Source of the DNA: Deltaproteobacteria bacterium
GTDB taxonomy: Bacteria > Bdellovibrionota_F > JAHFAK01
Direction: 5' to 3'
Length of the DNA: 20,338 bases
Assembly: GCA_023250585.1 (NCBI GenBank)
Contig: JAHFAK010000006.1
Location: 21,049-41,386 of the forward strand
The notes beneath the pieces were generated by a model. That model ran no database searches. It worked only from the letters and a program-made list of their open reading frames with translations, and was not told the origin of the DNA. Positions 5,769-13,440 of the stretch are shown in pieces. The translations under genes were made by a program, and so were the position numbers. The stretch's first letter is position 1; every line of letters starts with the position of its first letter.

Positions 5769-8049
5769 ACTTCACCTTCACGTCACCGTTTTGCATGTTT
5801 CCAATTACTTTTATTGTTGCGTCTTTTGTGATTTCGATATGGGCATGAACATCAGGATATGAAGGATTTTTAAAGGTAACCGTATATTTTCCTTTGCGGA
5901 CTTTGAGTTTTTTTGGCGTGCTATCCTCAAGAGATTTCCCATCAATAAAAATATTTGCCCAAGGTTTTGCTTGAAAGAAAACATAGCCATATTCAGGCGG
6001 ACGAGGCTTTAGAGTTTCATTCACGGTTTTTACTGCATCAGTATTTTCAACAGAATATGTCTTTACAAAAGGATAATAATCACGATCATCTTGATACGAG
6101 AGTTTAACGTTATATTTCTTATAAGGAATTATATCTTTTATTTCTTGAGGAGTTTTTCCCACTTTTACATTGTTAAGATATACATCTGCACCTGATGGCG
6201 TAGATGTAATCTCCAACGTACCTTTGTGTACTGCTAGTTTTGTAGGCAGATCAATAGTCTCACGATCAGGATTAATAACCTGTTTTGAGGTTTCATAATT
6301 TTGTTTTCTAATTTCAATCGTATATTCTTCTCCTTGCACAAGATCTTCAATTTTACACGGAGTTGTTTTTCCTGTGAAAACATCATTAATATACACTTCT
6401 GCACCCTTTGGATCGCTGATCATATTAAGTGAGGCATACTTAACAATACTTTCAAGAGCATATTTTTTTTCACTCTTGAAAGGTTCGCCACTTTCATTGC
6501 CTTTAATAACTATCAGATCAACAATTGGCTTATATTCGTCTTTTACAATTTGGATGCTATATTCTCCTTCATGAAGTTTATAGTCTGTGACAGGAGACAC
6601 CCCAATAAACGTAAAATCTTCTTTGGTAGGCTCATGAATTCCAATCCGTGCGCCTAGAGGATCAGTTGTAATAGATAGATAACCAAATTTCTCGACCGCT
6701 GTCTTGTCTTCTGGCGATTTTCTTAGACTCTCAGGAACATCATGTGCGTCTGCACGATTATGTACCTGCGCTTTATCTCCATTGTTAGTCTCCCTCTCAT
6801 GTCGCCATTCCTTGAAAAAAGTAAGCCCAATACCAAAACAAAAAACAACAAGACCAATAAGTATCCATTTCTTAAAAGGTGAAAGCTCAAACTTATTTTT
6901 CTCCTGAGGAGACTCAAGTGTGGGAATTTGATTTTTATTCGTCACCTCACGAAATACAAAATCACTCGGAACATCGTCACTCGATGTTTTTTCATCTAAT
7001 GTTTGAGGCTTTTTAAGAAGATCTTTTTTACTTTCACTTATATCAATTGTTGAGGTTTTAATGTTTTCTTCAGAGAGTTTATGATCGAGCATCTCAGTTT
7101 TAATTTCTTCTTTAAAAAGTGATTTTAAAAAGTTAGAAAGTTTATTTGAAGTAAAATCATACGAAATTGAATAGAGATATTTGGTAAGATCAACTTGAAA
7201 TTCAGCCGCATTTTTATATCTTTTAGGCAAGTCGCGTGCCAAAACCTTCATGACAATAGCGTCAAGCTCTTTAGGAATTTCAGAATTAAATTCCGATGGA
7301 GGCCGTATTTTATCTTTTTTTACTTTTTCGAGCGTTTCAAAATCAGTATCTCCAGAAAAAAGTTTTTTATTGGTCAGCATTTCCCAGAAGATTATACCCG
7401 TAGAAAATATATCGCTTTGGGCGTCGATTTCTAATCCTTGAGCCTGTTCAGGAGACATATAACCAAACTTACCCTTTAAAACACCAACTTGAGTTCTCGA
7501 AATTTTTCCTTTGGCTTTAGCAATACCAAAATCGACGATTTTTACCTCTCCCTCATAGGAAATCATAATATTTTGAGGGCTAATATCTCTATGAATAATG
7601 TGTAAACTCTCACCGGTTATTGGATTCTTTTTGCGATGTGCATAATCAAGAGACTTACAAACTTCCATCATAATAAAAATAACCTGATCAGTAGACATAC
7701 GCATAGAAGCATCAGAGCATTTTTTAAGGATCTCCCGAAGATTTTTACCCTCTATATACTCCATAGCAATAAAGTAGTTATCTTCAATTTGTCCTAATTC
7801 ATATACTTGTGCAATATTGGAATGAGATAAAGTGACCGCAATTTTAGCCTCATCAATGAACATATCGATGAACTCTTTGTCTTCAGAAAGATGAGGCAGA
7901 ACTTTTTTAATGACGAGGAGTTTTTCAAATCCTCCGATTCCGTATTGTTTTGCTTTATATATTTCAGCCATACCCCCTACGGCAATTCTATCAAGAAGAT
8001 AGTATTTCCCAAAAGGCCGAGGCTCAAAATATTCATTAGAATAACTCAT
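5767..8049 (-). CDS. Membrane Ser/Thr protein kinase with four PEGA repeats
   Basis: This 760-residue Hanks-type kinase has a cytoplasmic catalytic domain (about 14-290). It contains glycine loop RIAVGGMAEIYKA (21-33), catalytic lysine in VIKK (K48), helix C glutamate E67, HRDISPQN (153-160), DFG (173-175) and SPE (199-201), so it should be active. A variable charged linker (310-390) leads to one membrane segment (about 394-412). The outer part carries four PEGA-type beta modules starting near 456, 538, 609 and 688. PEGA domains are common in surface proteins and are thought to bind cell-wall or surface ligands, so this is a plausible envelope sensor. It is divergent from the AMIN-domain gene. 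A strong promoter is present at 8090-8118, but no good ribosome site precedes the ATG. The signal sensed and the substrates are unknown. Confidence 0.9.
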   Translation of the reverse strand: MSYSNEYFEPRPFGKYYLLDRIAVGGMAEIYKAKQYGIGGFEKLLVIKKVLPHLSEDKEFIDMFIDEAKIAVTLSHSNIAQVYELGQIEDNYFIAMEYIEGKNLREILKKCSDASMRMSTDQVIFIMMEVCKSLDYAHRKKNPITGESLHIIHRDISPQNIMISYEGEVKIVDFGIAKAKGKISRTQVGVLKGKFGYMSPEQAQGLEIDAQSDIFSTGIIFWEMLTNKKLFSGDTDFETLEKVKKDKIRPPSEFNSEIPKELDAIVMKVLARDLPKRYKNAAEFQVDLTKYLYSISYDFTSNKLSNFLKSLFKEEIKTEMLDHKLSEENIKTSTIDISESKKDLLKKPQTLDEKTSSDDVPSDFVFREVTNKNQIPTLESPQEKNKFELSPFKKWILIGLVVFCFGIGLTFFKEWRHERETNNGDKAQVHNRADAHDVPESLRKSPEDKTAVEKFGYLSITTDPLGARIGIHEPTKEDFTFIGVSPVTDYKLHEGEYSIQIVKDEYKPIVDLIVIKGNESGEPFKSEKKYALESIVKYASLNMISDPKGAEVYINDVFTGKTTPCKIEDLVQGEEYTIEIRKQNYETSKQVINPDRETIDLPTKLAVHKGTLEITSTPSGADVYLNNVKVGKTPQEIKDIIPYKKYNVKLSYQDDRDYYPFVKTYSVENTDAVKTVNETLKPRPPEYGYVFFQAKPWANIFIDGKSLEDSTPKKLKVRKGKYTVTFKNPSYPDVHAHIEITKDATIKVIGNMQNGDVKVK

Positions 8050-8089
8050 CGGTACGTGTATATCCCTGGTTAACTTTTAAAACATACTC

Positions 8090-8118
8090 ATTATATATTG
8101 CTTCGCGCTAAATGACAA
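8090..8118 (-). promoter_or_regulatory. Promoter of the PEGA kinase gene
   Basis: On the minus strand TTGTCA (8113-8118) and a perfect TATAAT (8090-8095) are separated by 17 bases. The expected transcript begins about 34 bases before the kinase ATG. Confidence 0.7.
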
Positions 8119-8143
8119 GTACAATTATTTAAACCATCAGGTG

Positions 8144-8167
8144 TACTCCCTCAGTTATGAGGGAGTA
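8144..8167. repeat. 10-bp-stem hairpin at the left end of the intergenic palindrome
   Basis: The arms TACTCCCTCA (8144-8153) and TGAGGGAGTA (8158-8167) pair perfectly around a GTTA loop. The right arm also forms the start of the 36-bp inverted repeat, so two alternative foldings compete. There is no T-run that would make it a clear terminator. Confidence 0.6.
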
Positions 8168-8291
8168 GGCATGTTCCCAAAAAGTATTTATATCGACGTC
8201 GCTTCCATAATACTATTAAGAACAGGAAAGCGCGCTCGATATAAATACTTTTTGGGAACATGCCTACTCCCTAACTCTCCCATTAACTGAG
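8150..8291. repeat. 142-bp palindromic element with perfect 36-bp inverted repeat
   Basis: The arms 8161-8196 and 8236-8271 are perfect reverse complements of 36 bases, with a 39-base loop. Outside them CTCAGTTA (8150-8157) and TAACTGAG (8284-8291) form a further inverted pair at the ends. The element occupies most of the gap between two divergent promoters. It has no open reading frame. A MITE-like or palindromic repeat is likely; the family is not recognised. Confidence 0.75.
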
Positions 8292-8317
8292 CTGTTACCG
8301 TCAGATACCTTTACTAT

Positions 8318-8346
8318 TTGAAATCTATGGATTTCTGTGCTATAGT
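8318..8346 (+). promoter_or_regulatory. Promoter of the AMIN-domain gene
   Basis: TTGAAA (8318-8323) and TATAGT (8341-8346) are separated by 17 bases. The ribosome site AAAGGAG (8364-8370) follows, eight bases before the GTG start at 8379. Confidence 0.65.
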
Positions 8347-8378
8347 GTAATTATAATACTTTTAAAGGAGTCTTTAAA

Positions 8379-9656
8379 GTGAAAAAGAAATTATGTATAG
8401 TATTGGGCGTCCTTATTATAGCAGTTCTTATCCTTTTTTCGCTAGAAACCTGTGAGAAATTAAGCTCGCTTTTTAATGGCCAAAAATCAGAAGATGAAGA
8501 AGATCTTGTTTTTCAAGATACAGACAATAAGGACAAACCTAACTTTAAGATACAAGAAGAACAAAAACCTGCCAATAATGAAATAGTTGATCTCTATAAA
8601 TCAGAATTAGAACCAAAAGAAGAAATTGAACATATAACACCTCCTGCAACTCCACCTCAACCGGCTACACCTCCTCCGCAACCTCCCGTGCAGAATCCTC
8701 CGCCTGCTCCTATAAAAAAGGTAGAAGAAAAATCTGCAGTTGATACTTTTTATAAAAATAATCCCCCTGCTCAAAAACCCACTCATCCGGTAAAAATTGG
8801 CGCTCCAACACCGAAAAAAGAGGTGGCAAAACCAAGAATTGAAAAGCCAAAAAAAATAGCACAAAAATCCAAAGATGTGGGGAAAAAAGTTACACCTATG
8901 CACGTAGAGCAGTCAAAACCTAAAGTTGCAGAAAAACCAAAAAAAGTAAAAAAAGAAAAATCGAAACCTCTTCCACCTGCTCCAGCAACAGATGAAGCAG
9001 CGGAACTTGATTCACTTATATCAAGTATTCCTTTGGAAAAAGAAGAAGCTCCTCTAAAAAAAGAGGATAGTATGCCGAAACCAGAACCCAAACAAGAAAT
9101 ACCCGAAATAGCTGCACCAATGCCAGAAAAAACTCCTGAAAAAGAAAAAGATGCATCAAAAGATTCAGGAGATATTGATCTCGAGAACCTTGGCCTCAAT
9201 GATTTTACTGAGGATACAGGCTTTGTTGAAGAACCAAAGAATTTTGTTCCTACAGAAGCACCTGAAAAAGAAAGCCTCACCGCAGCTGATTACGATAAGT
9301 ATAATATCATTCTTTCGATCACTCCAAAATATGAAGGCTCAATCTTTACTATTGAACTACAGGGAACAAAAGATTTTATTTTAGGTAATCGAAACCCAAA
9401 AGTTACCGCAAAAATATATAAATTGAAGACTCCCTATCGAACAGCGATTGATTTTGTAAATGCCAAATTTGCGAGCATCCCTGAAACAATAGAAATCTCT
9501 CATATCGAATCGCCCATTGAAAAGATTACAACAAAATACTTTGAAGAAAAAGATAAACATCGAACAATTGCACGTGTTGTAATTCACCTCAAAAGACAAG
9601 CTATTTTCAAAAAGGATTTAAAATCGAATACTCTGTTAAAGATTTCGTTTAGATAG
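8379..9656 (+). CDS. Envelope protein with membrane anchor, Pro/Lys-rich linker and C-terminal AMIN-like domain
   Basis: This 425-residue protein starts with GTG after a strong AAAGGAG. Residues 5-22 form a single hydrophobic anchor. There follows an acidic stretch (36-60), a proline-rich stretch (88-111), a long Lys/Pro region (112-200) and an acidic Pro region (205-300). Together these look like a TonB-type extended spacer crossing the periplasm. The last 115 residues (about 310-425) are beta-rich, with IILSITP, IFTIELQG, RTAIDFVN, ARVVIHLK and LLKISF, and fit an AMIN domain. AMIN domains bind peptidoglycan in AmiC amidases and PilQ secretins. The role is probably envelope anchoring, possibly in a pilus, secretion or division complex. 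The gene is divergent from the PEGA kinase. Its last 20 bases are duplicated downstream of the AbiE genes. Confidence 0.7.
   Translation: MKKKLCIVLGVLIIAVLILFSLETCEKLSSLFNGQKSEDEEDLVFQDTDNKDKPNFKIQEEQKPANNEIVDLYKSELEPKEEIEHITPPATPPQPATPPPQPPVQNPPPAPIKKVEEKSAVDTFYKNNPPAQKPTHPVKIGAPTPKKEVAKPRIEKPKKIAQKSKDVGKKVTPMHVEQSKPKVAEKPKKVKKEKSKPLPPAPATDEAAELDSLISSIPLEKEEAPLKKEDSMPKPEPKQEIPEIAAPMPEKTPEKEKDASKDSGDIDLENLGLNDFTEDTGFVEEPKNFVPTEAPEKESLTAADYDKYNIILSITPKYEGSIFTIELQGTKDFILGNRNPKVTAKIYKLKTPYRTAIDFVNAKFASIPETIEISHIESPIEKITTKYFEEKDKHRTIARVVIHLKRQAIFKKDLKSNTLLKISFR
9636..9655 (+). repeat. Left 20-bp direct repeat flanking the AbiE cassette
   Basis: TTAAAGATTTCGTTTAGATA encodes the last six residues (LKISFR) of the AMIN-domain protein and the first two bases of its stop. 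The identical 20 bases recur at 11894-11913. This is a candidate attachment site or target duplication. Confidence 0.85.
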
Positions 9657-9682
9657 CCATAGCACATTAACTTTTCACGGTA

Positions 9683-9704
9683 TCATCTCCACGAAGACGG
9701 GGAT
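9683..9704. repeat. Degenerate REP-like half element
   Basis: The stretch around CCACGAAGACGGGGAT resembles the first hairpin of the REP-like repeat at 20259-20334, with several mismatches, and can still form a weak stem. It lies just inside the left boundary of the AbiE cassette. Confidence 0.35.
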
Positions 9705-9732
9705 AACAAACTCAAATCATCATGATATCTTA

Positions 9733-9761
9733 TTGATTATATTATATTAGTATGCTATATT
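9733..9761 (+). promoter_or_regulatory. Promoter of the AbiE operon
   Basis: TTGATT (9733-9738) and TATATT (9756-9761) are separated by 17 bases in a very AT-rich stretch, 38 bases before the abiEi start. AT-richness makes chance matches likely. Confidence 0.45.
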
Positions 9762-9798
9762 ATTTTTAATTTGTAATTTAACCTAGATATAGGCTTTT

Positions 9799-10581
9799 AT
9801 GGAAATTAAAAATAATAAATCAAAAGCACTAACTTCTCAAGAAATAGACTTGTTATCGTATCTTGAGCTTAAATCAGAGGAAGTTTATACACGTGATGAA
9901 ATAAATGAATTTTTTAATGATAATAAAAAAACCGCTGGATATATTATAAAAAAACTACTCGAAAAAAAACGATTGTTGAGTCTTATCAAAAATACTTATT
10001 TAGTAGTTCCATTGAAAGCACCTCCAGGATTATGGTCAGCTAATGAATATAGTATCGCAAAAAAACTAATTAAAAATAGTACGTACTATATTGGCTACGC
10101 AGGAGTTTTTAATTCCTACGGTTTTACCGAACAAGTCGCTCAGATGGTACATATTCTTAATGATACTTATTCGGGTGAAAAAATAATTCTCGGAATAAAA
10201 TATAAAATGATTAAAGTATTAAAAAATAGATTTTATGGCCTTGAGGAGCGCATAATTGATAATAAAATAGTTGTGTTTCCCAAAAAAGAAAGAGCAATGA
10301 TTGATGTTTTTGAATTTTATAAAAACAATCCAAGAAAAGCATTTAAAATTTTAAACGAACACATAGCAAAACTAAACATTAAAGTTTTTGTAAATTTTGT
10401 TTCAAAATATCCAGTTCAAATTATACGGAGGCGAATTGGCTATTTTCTTAACCAATTAAATATAGTCGATACGTTATTAGATAAAATAGATTCGGGTAGA
10501 AAAGGATATTCTCCTTTGTATGAAAAAATTTCTTTAAAGGGAAGAATAAACAAACGATGGAGAGTAATTATCAATGAATAA
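9799..10581 (+). CDS. abiEi: AbiEi-family antitoxin/transcriptional regulator
   Basis: This 260-residue protein has an N-terminal winged-helix region (about 12-70: EIDLLSYLELKSEEVYTRDEI, then LLEKKRLLSLIKNTYLVV). An AbiEi-type core follows with YYIGYAGVFNSYGFTEQV (97-114) and AMIDVFEFY (166-174). Type IV antitoxins of this family do not bind the toxin protein. They counter its nucleotidyltransferase activity and repress their own operon by binding inverted repeats. The toxin gene overlaps this one by 8 bases (ATGAATAA), and its ribosome site GGAGAG (10559-10564) lies within this coding sequence, so the two are coupled. The ATG at 9799 has only a weak AGG before it. Codon use is strongly biased to A and T, unlike the flanking metG and AMIN genes, consistent with transfer. 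Confidence 0.8.
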   Translation: MEIKNNKSKALTSQEIDLLSYLELKSEEVYTRDEINEFFNDNKKTAGYIIKKLLEKKRLLSLIKNTYLVVPLKAPPGLWSANEYSIAKKLIKNSTYYIGYAGVFNSYGFTEQVAQMVHILNDTYSGEKIILGIKYKMIKVLKNRFYGLEERIIDNKIVVFPKKERAMIDVFEFYKNNPRKAFKILNEHIAKLNIKVFVNFVSKYPVQIIRRRIGYFLNQLNIVDTLLDKIDSGRKGYSPLYEKISLKGRINKRWRVIINE

Positions 10582-11887
10582 AGAACAATTTATTAATATA
10601 ATCAAAATACTTTCGGCAAAAGAAAATTTTAGGCAAGATAAAGTAGAAAAAGACTATTATTTAACTTTAATATTAAATGAAATCAAAGCTAATTTTGGGA
10701 ATGAAATCGCATTCAAAGGAGGGACACTCTTAAATAAAGTTTATCTAAATTATCATAGGCTTAGTGAGGATTTAGATTTTACTTATTCAGGTTCAAAAGA
10801 AATTTTAACACGCTCTCAGAGATCAAATACAATGAAACCTATAAGAGAAAAAATGAAAATTTTAATAAAAAATCTCAATCTAAAATCTAATAATCCAAAA
10901 GGGGAGGGATTTAATAATTCAACTCAGTATTCATTTAGTATATCATATCCTTCTATCATCACTGGAAAAGATGAAGAAATAAAACTTGAAATTGGATTAC
11001 GAAACAAACCAATTGACTCTCTTTTCGAAAACACTGTTTTCCATTTTTATAAATACCCAGTTACAAATAAAAATTTAATTCCAGAAAACAAAATATATAC
11101 ACTATCAGTAAATGAAACAGTAGCAGAGAAGTTAAGATGCGCAATCACAAGAAAAGAAAAAGCTATTCGTGATTTTTATGATTTAAAGAAAATATATGAA
11201 ACGGGTTTTGATTTTAATGATAAAAATTTTCGAACTGTTTTTATAGAGAAACTGAAAGAAGAACATTATAACAATGATTACGCAAATAATTTTGGATTAG
11301 ATGGAAAAACAATATTGGAAATTAAAAAACAAATTAAAGAGGATTTAATTCCGGTAATTAAGTTTGATGAAAATTTTGATTTGGAAGAAGTTTTTAAAAT
11401 GTATAATAAATTGTTTAAAGAAAAAAAAGTGACTAAATGGAGTATTGAAATAAAATGGGCTGATGATCAAAGTGAAAATACTTTCAATCAACGGCTTGGA
11501 AGCAGAGGAATAATTTGGATTGCTCAAATTTATGCAAAAAAAGAACAGTTAAAATCTCGATTAGCTTTTAATATTGAATTTAGTGAAGAATTGATTGCAT
11601 CTAACAAATATTTAAACAAAGAATATCCCAGAAATTATGAAAAGCTAGAAAATCTTTTTGCACATAAAGATACTTTTACGCAATGGATTATTATAAAACT
11701 TGAAAACTTATTTGAAACAAATGAGTTTATGGCTCTTCCCAGAAATGAAGACAGAATAAGAGAAATAGTGTTTGATACTTCTACTTTAAATTGGGCACGA
11801 AATAGTATCGAAAATAATAAAACTAATAAAGGGTATAAAAGTGAAAAAACTGGCGAGAATGCGTTTGAGTTTACTATTAATTACTAA
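10574..11887 (+). CDS. abiEii: AbiEii-family nucleotidyltransferase toxin with long C-terminal extension
   Basis: The 437-residue product has the AbiEii nucleotidyltransferase core. It includes FKGGTLLNK (47-55), SEDLDF (64-69, two catalytic aspartates D66 and D68), a third-strand acidic segment IKLEIGLR (136-143), and ETVAEKLRCAITRKEKAIRDFYDL (181-204), whose lysine and RDFYDL are typical. Family toxins transfer nucleotides, for example to tRNA acceptor ends, and block growth as part of phage abortive infection. The core seems to end near residue 280. Residues about 285-437 form an additional region rich in Lys, Glu and aromatics (KWSIEIKWADD, RGIIWIAQIYAKKEQ, TQWIIIKLENLF) that I do not recognise and that usual AbiEii proteins of about 300 residues lack. 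All core motifs are intact, so activity is expected. Confidence 0.82.
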   Translation: MNKEQFINIIKILSAKENFRQDKVEKDYYLTLILNEIKANFGNEIAFKGGTLLNKVYLNYHRLSEDLDFTYSGSKEILTRSQRSNTMKPIREKMKILIKNLNLKSNNPKGEGFNNSTQYSFSISYPSIITGKDEEIKLEIGLRNKPIDSLFENTVFHFYKYPVTNKNLIPENKIYTLSVNETVAEKLRCAITRKEKAIRDFYDLKKIYETGFDFNDKNFRTVFIEKLKEEHYNNDYANNFGLDGKTILEIKKQIKEDLIPVIKFDENFDLEEVFKMYNKLFKEKKVTKWSIEIKWADDQSENTFNQRLGSRGIIWIAQIYAKKEQLKSRLAFNIEFSEELIASNKYLNKEYPRNYEKLENLFAHKDTFTQWIIIKLENLFETNEFMALPRNEDRIREIVFDTSTLNWARNSIENNKTNKGYKSEKTGENAFEFTINY

Positions 11888-11893
11888 TCGCTT

Positions 11894-11913
11894 TTAAAGA
11901 TTTCGTTTAGATA
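11894..11913 (+). repeat. Right 20-bp direct repeat flanking the AbiE cassette
   Basis: An exact copy of 9636-9655, placed four bases before the metG stop codon (11918-11920). In this copy the frame equivalent to the AMIN gene would close with TAA instead of TAG, so either copy can supply an intact gene end. Confidence 0.85.
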
Positions 11914-11917
11914 AAAA

Positions 11918-13423
11918 TTACTCGAGTTTCGCAAAGAGTATTCTTTTCTCCGCAAGAACCTTGCTTCCCGCCGAATATTTGAAGTCAAAATCTAAATTTA
12001 TATTCATTGTTCCCAATGATTTTCGTATTTCTTGAGCTTTTATGGGAATAAATGGGTCTAGCTGTAAACTTAAAAAGCGTATCGATTCACAAATCATCGC
12101 AAGAGTTTTTTCTCCGCGACTTTTATTACTGTGTTTAAAATCATCCCACGGCTTTCGATCGGTTATGTATTTATTGAGTTCAGCAAATTTTTCAATTACA
12201 TCAAACAGAGCATTCCGTATAGTATAGGATGAAATTTCATCAACATATTTTTTGTTATCTTTGATTATTTCAATAAACTTTTTTTCTTCTGGATCAAACT
12301 CAGTAATCATTGGAATTGTTCCATTGCAGTATTGATTGAGTAGTGTAACGACACGTGAAACTAAATTGCCAATGTTATTCGCAAGAACAGCATTGTTTTG
12401 TTGTTTTAATTCAGCCAGACTAAAATTTGAATCACTTCCCATATGCGCATTGTACATCAAATAAAATCGAAAGACGTCGCTTCCATATTCACGTGACATT
12501 TCAAAAGGATCAATGACATTGCCTAACGTCTTTGACATCTTGTCGCCTTCGACCGTCCACCATCCATGAATGAGTACTTGCTTGGGCAATGAAATTCCAG
12601 CCGATAAAAGAAGCGCTGGCCAAATCACCGTATGAAACCAAGAAATATCTTTTCCAATAATCTGCACATCAGGTGGCCAAAAACGAGCAAATGTTGATGT
12701 CTTTATACCATCAAGCCCCGAAATATAGTTACATAAAGCATCGACCCAAACATAGAGGACATGCTTGTGATCAAAGGGAAATCGTACGCCCCAATCAAAG
12801 CTTGTTCTTGTTATCGACAAATCATCTAATCCTGCTTTTACTCGATTATAGATTTCTGAAAAACGCGTTTGGGGTAAGATAAAGTTGGGATTCTTTTCAT
12901 AATACTCGAGAAGCTTGTCTTGATATTTACCTAATTTAAAAAAATAAGTGTCTTCCTCAAGTTCTCTCACTTCTTGTTGATGCGTAGGACAACGATTACC
13001 ATCAATTAAATCATCCTTTGAGTAATACGCTTCGCATCCAACACAATAAAGACCTCTATATGTACCTGCATAAATATCACCGTTGCTATATATCGACGTA
13101 ATAATCTCGGTAACCACTTTTTTATGAAGATCTGAACTGGTTCTAATAAAATTTGAATTACTTATATTCAACAATGTATTCATCTCTTTGAATTCCTGCG
13201 CACGAGCATCGATAAAATGAGCAAGCGGGCTTCCAGATTTCTGTGCTGCCTCAACGATCTTTTGTCCATGTTCATCGGTTCCGGTAAGAAAAAAAACATC
13301 TTTACCGAATAATCGATGCGCACGTGCAATGACGTCAGCAATAATACTTGTATATGCATGTCCTAAATGAGGTGAGCCGTTGATGTAGTAAATTGGTGTC
13401 GTAAGATACAATGTTTTATTCAT
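11918..13423 (-). CDS. metG: Methionyl-tRNA synthetase
   Basis: This 501-residue class I aminoacyl-tRNA synthetase charges tRNA-Met with methionine. The N-terminal PIYYINGSPHLGHAYT has the HIGH motif as HLGH (19-22). GTDEHGQKI (48-56) follows. A zinc knuckle is present with CVGC (127-130) and CPTH (145-148), so the fourth ligand would be a histidine. KMSKTLGN (295-302) is the KMSKS loop, and the alpha-helical anticodon domain occupies about 350-500. It is a short form without the C-terminal EMAP-like tRNA-binding domain found in some MetG proteins. It lies 17 bases after the outer-membrane protein gene on the same strand, with no clear ribosome site, so it may be co-transcribed and translationally dependent on that gene. 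Function is certain from motifs. Confidence 0.95.
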   Translation of the reverse strand: MNKTLYLTTPIYYINGSPHLGHAYTSIIADVIARAHRLFGKDVFFLTGTDEHGQKIVEAAQKSGSPLAHFIDARAQEFKEMNTLLNISNSNFIRTSSDLHKKVVTEIITSIYSNGDIYAGTYRGLYCVGCEAYYSKDDLIDGNRCPTHQQEVRELEEDTYFFKLGKYQDKLLEYYEKNPNFILPQTRFSEIYNRVKAGLDDLSITRTSFDWGVRFPFDHKHVLYVWVDALCNYISGLDGIKTSTFARFWPPDVQIIGKDISWFHTVIWPALLLSAGISLPKQVLIHGWWTVEGDKMSKTLGNVIDPFEMSREYGSDVFRFYLMYNAHMGSDSNFSLAELKQQNNAVLANNIGNLVSRVVTLLNQYCNGTIPMITEFDPEEKKFIEIIKDNKKYVDEISSYTIRNALFDVIEKFAELNKYITDRKPWDDFKHSNKSRGEKTLAMICESIRFLSLQLDPFIPIKAQEIRKSLGTMNINLDFDFKYSAGSKVLAEKRILFAKLE

Positions 13424-13440
13424 ACTATGATAGATTAATA

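Larger units (their letters stand above)
9656..11913 (+). mobile_element. Inserted AbiE toxin-antitoxin cassette bounded by direct repeats
   Basis: About 2.26 kb lies between exact 20-bp direct repeats and holds only the two AbiE genes and their promoter. Its coding sequence is visibly more A-rich than the flanking genes. If one repeat copy and the cassette are removed, the AMIN gene still ends in the same residues with a TAA stop, six bases from the metG stop. This suggests insertion between convergent genes without damage. No integrase or transposase is present, so the mechanism and current mobility are unknown. Confidence 0.55.

Noticed and set aside
8783-9280. 165-residue open frame on the minus strand, rich in Ser, Phe and Gly
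   Set aside because: It is antisense to the Lys/Pro-rich linker of the AMIN gene, whose repetitive codons avoid stops on the other strand. There is no ribosome site or family resemblance.
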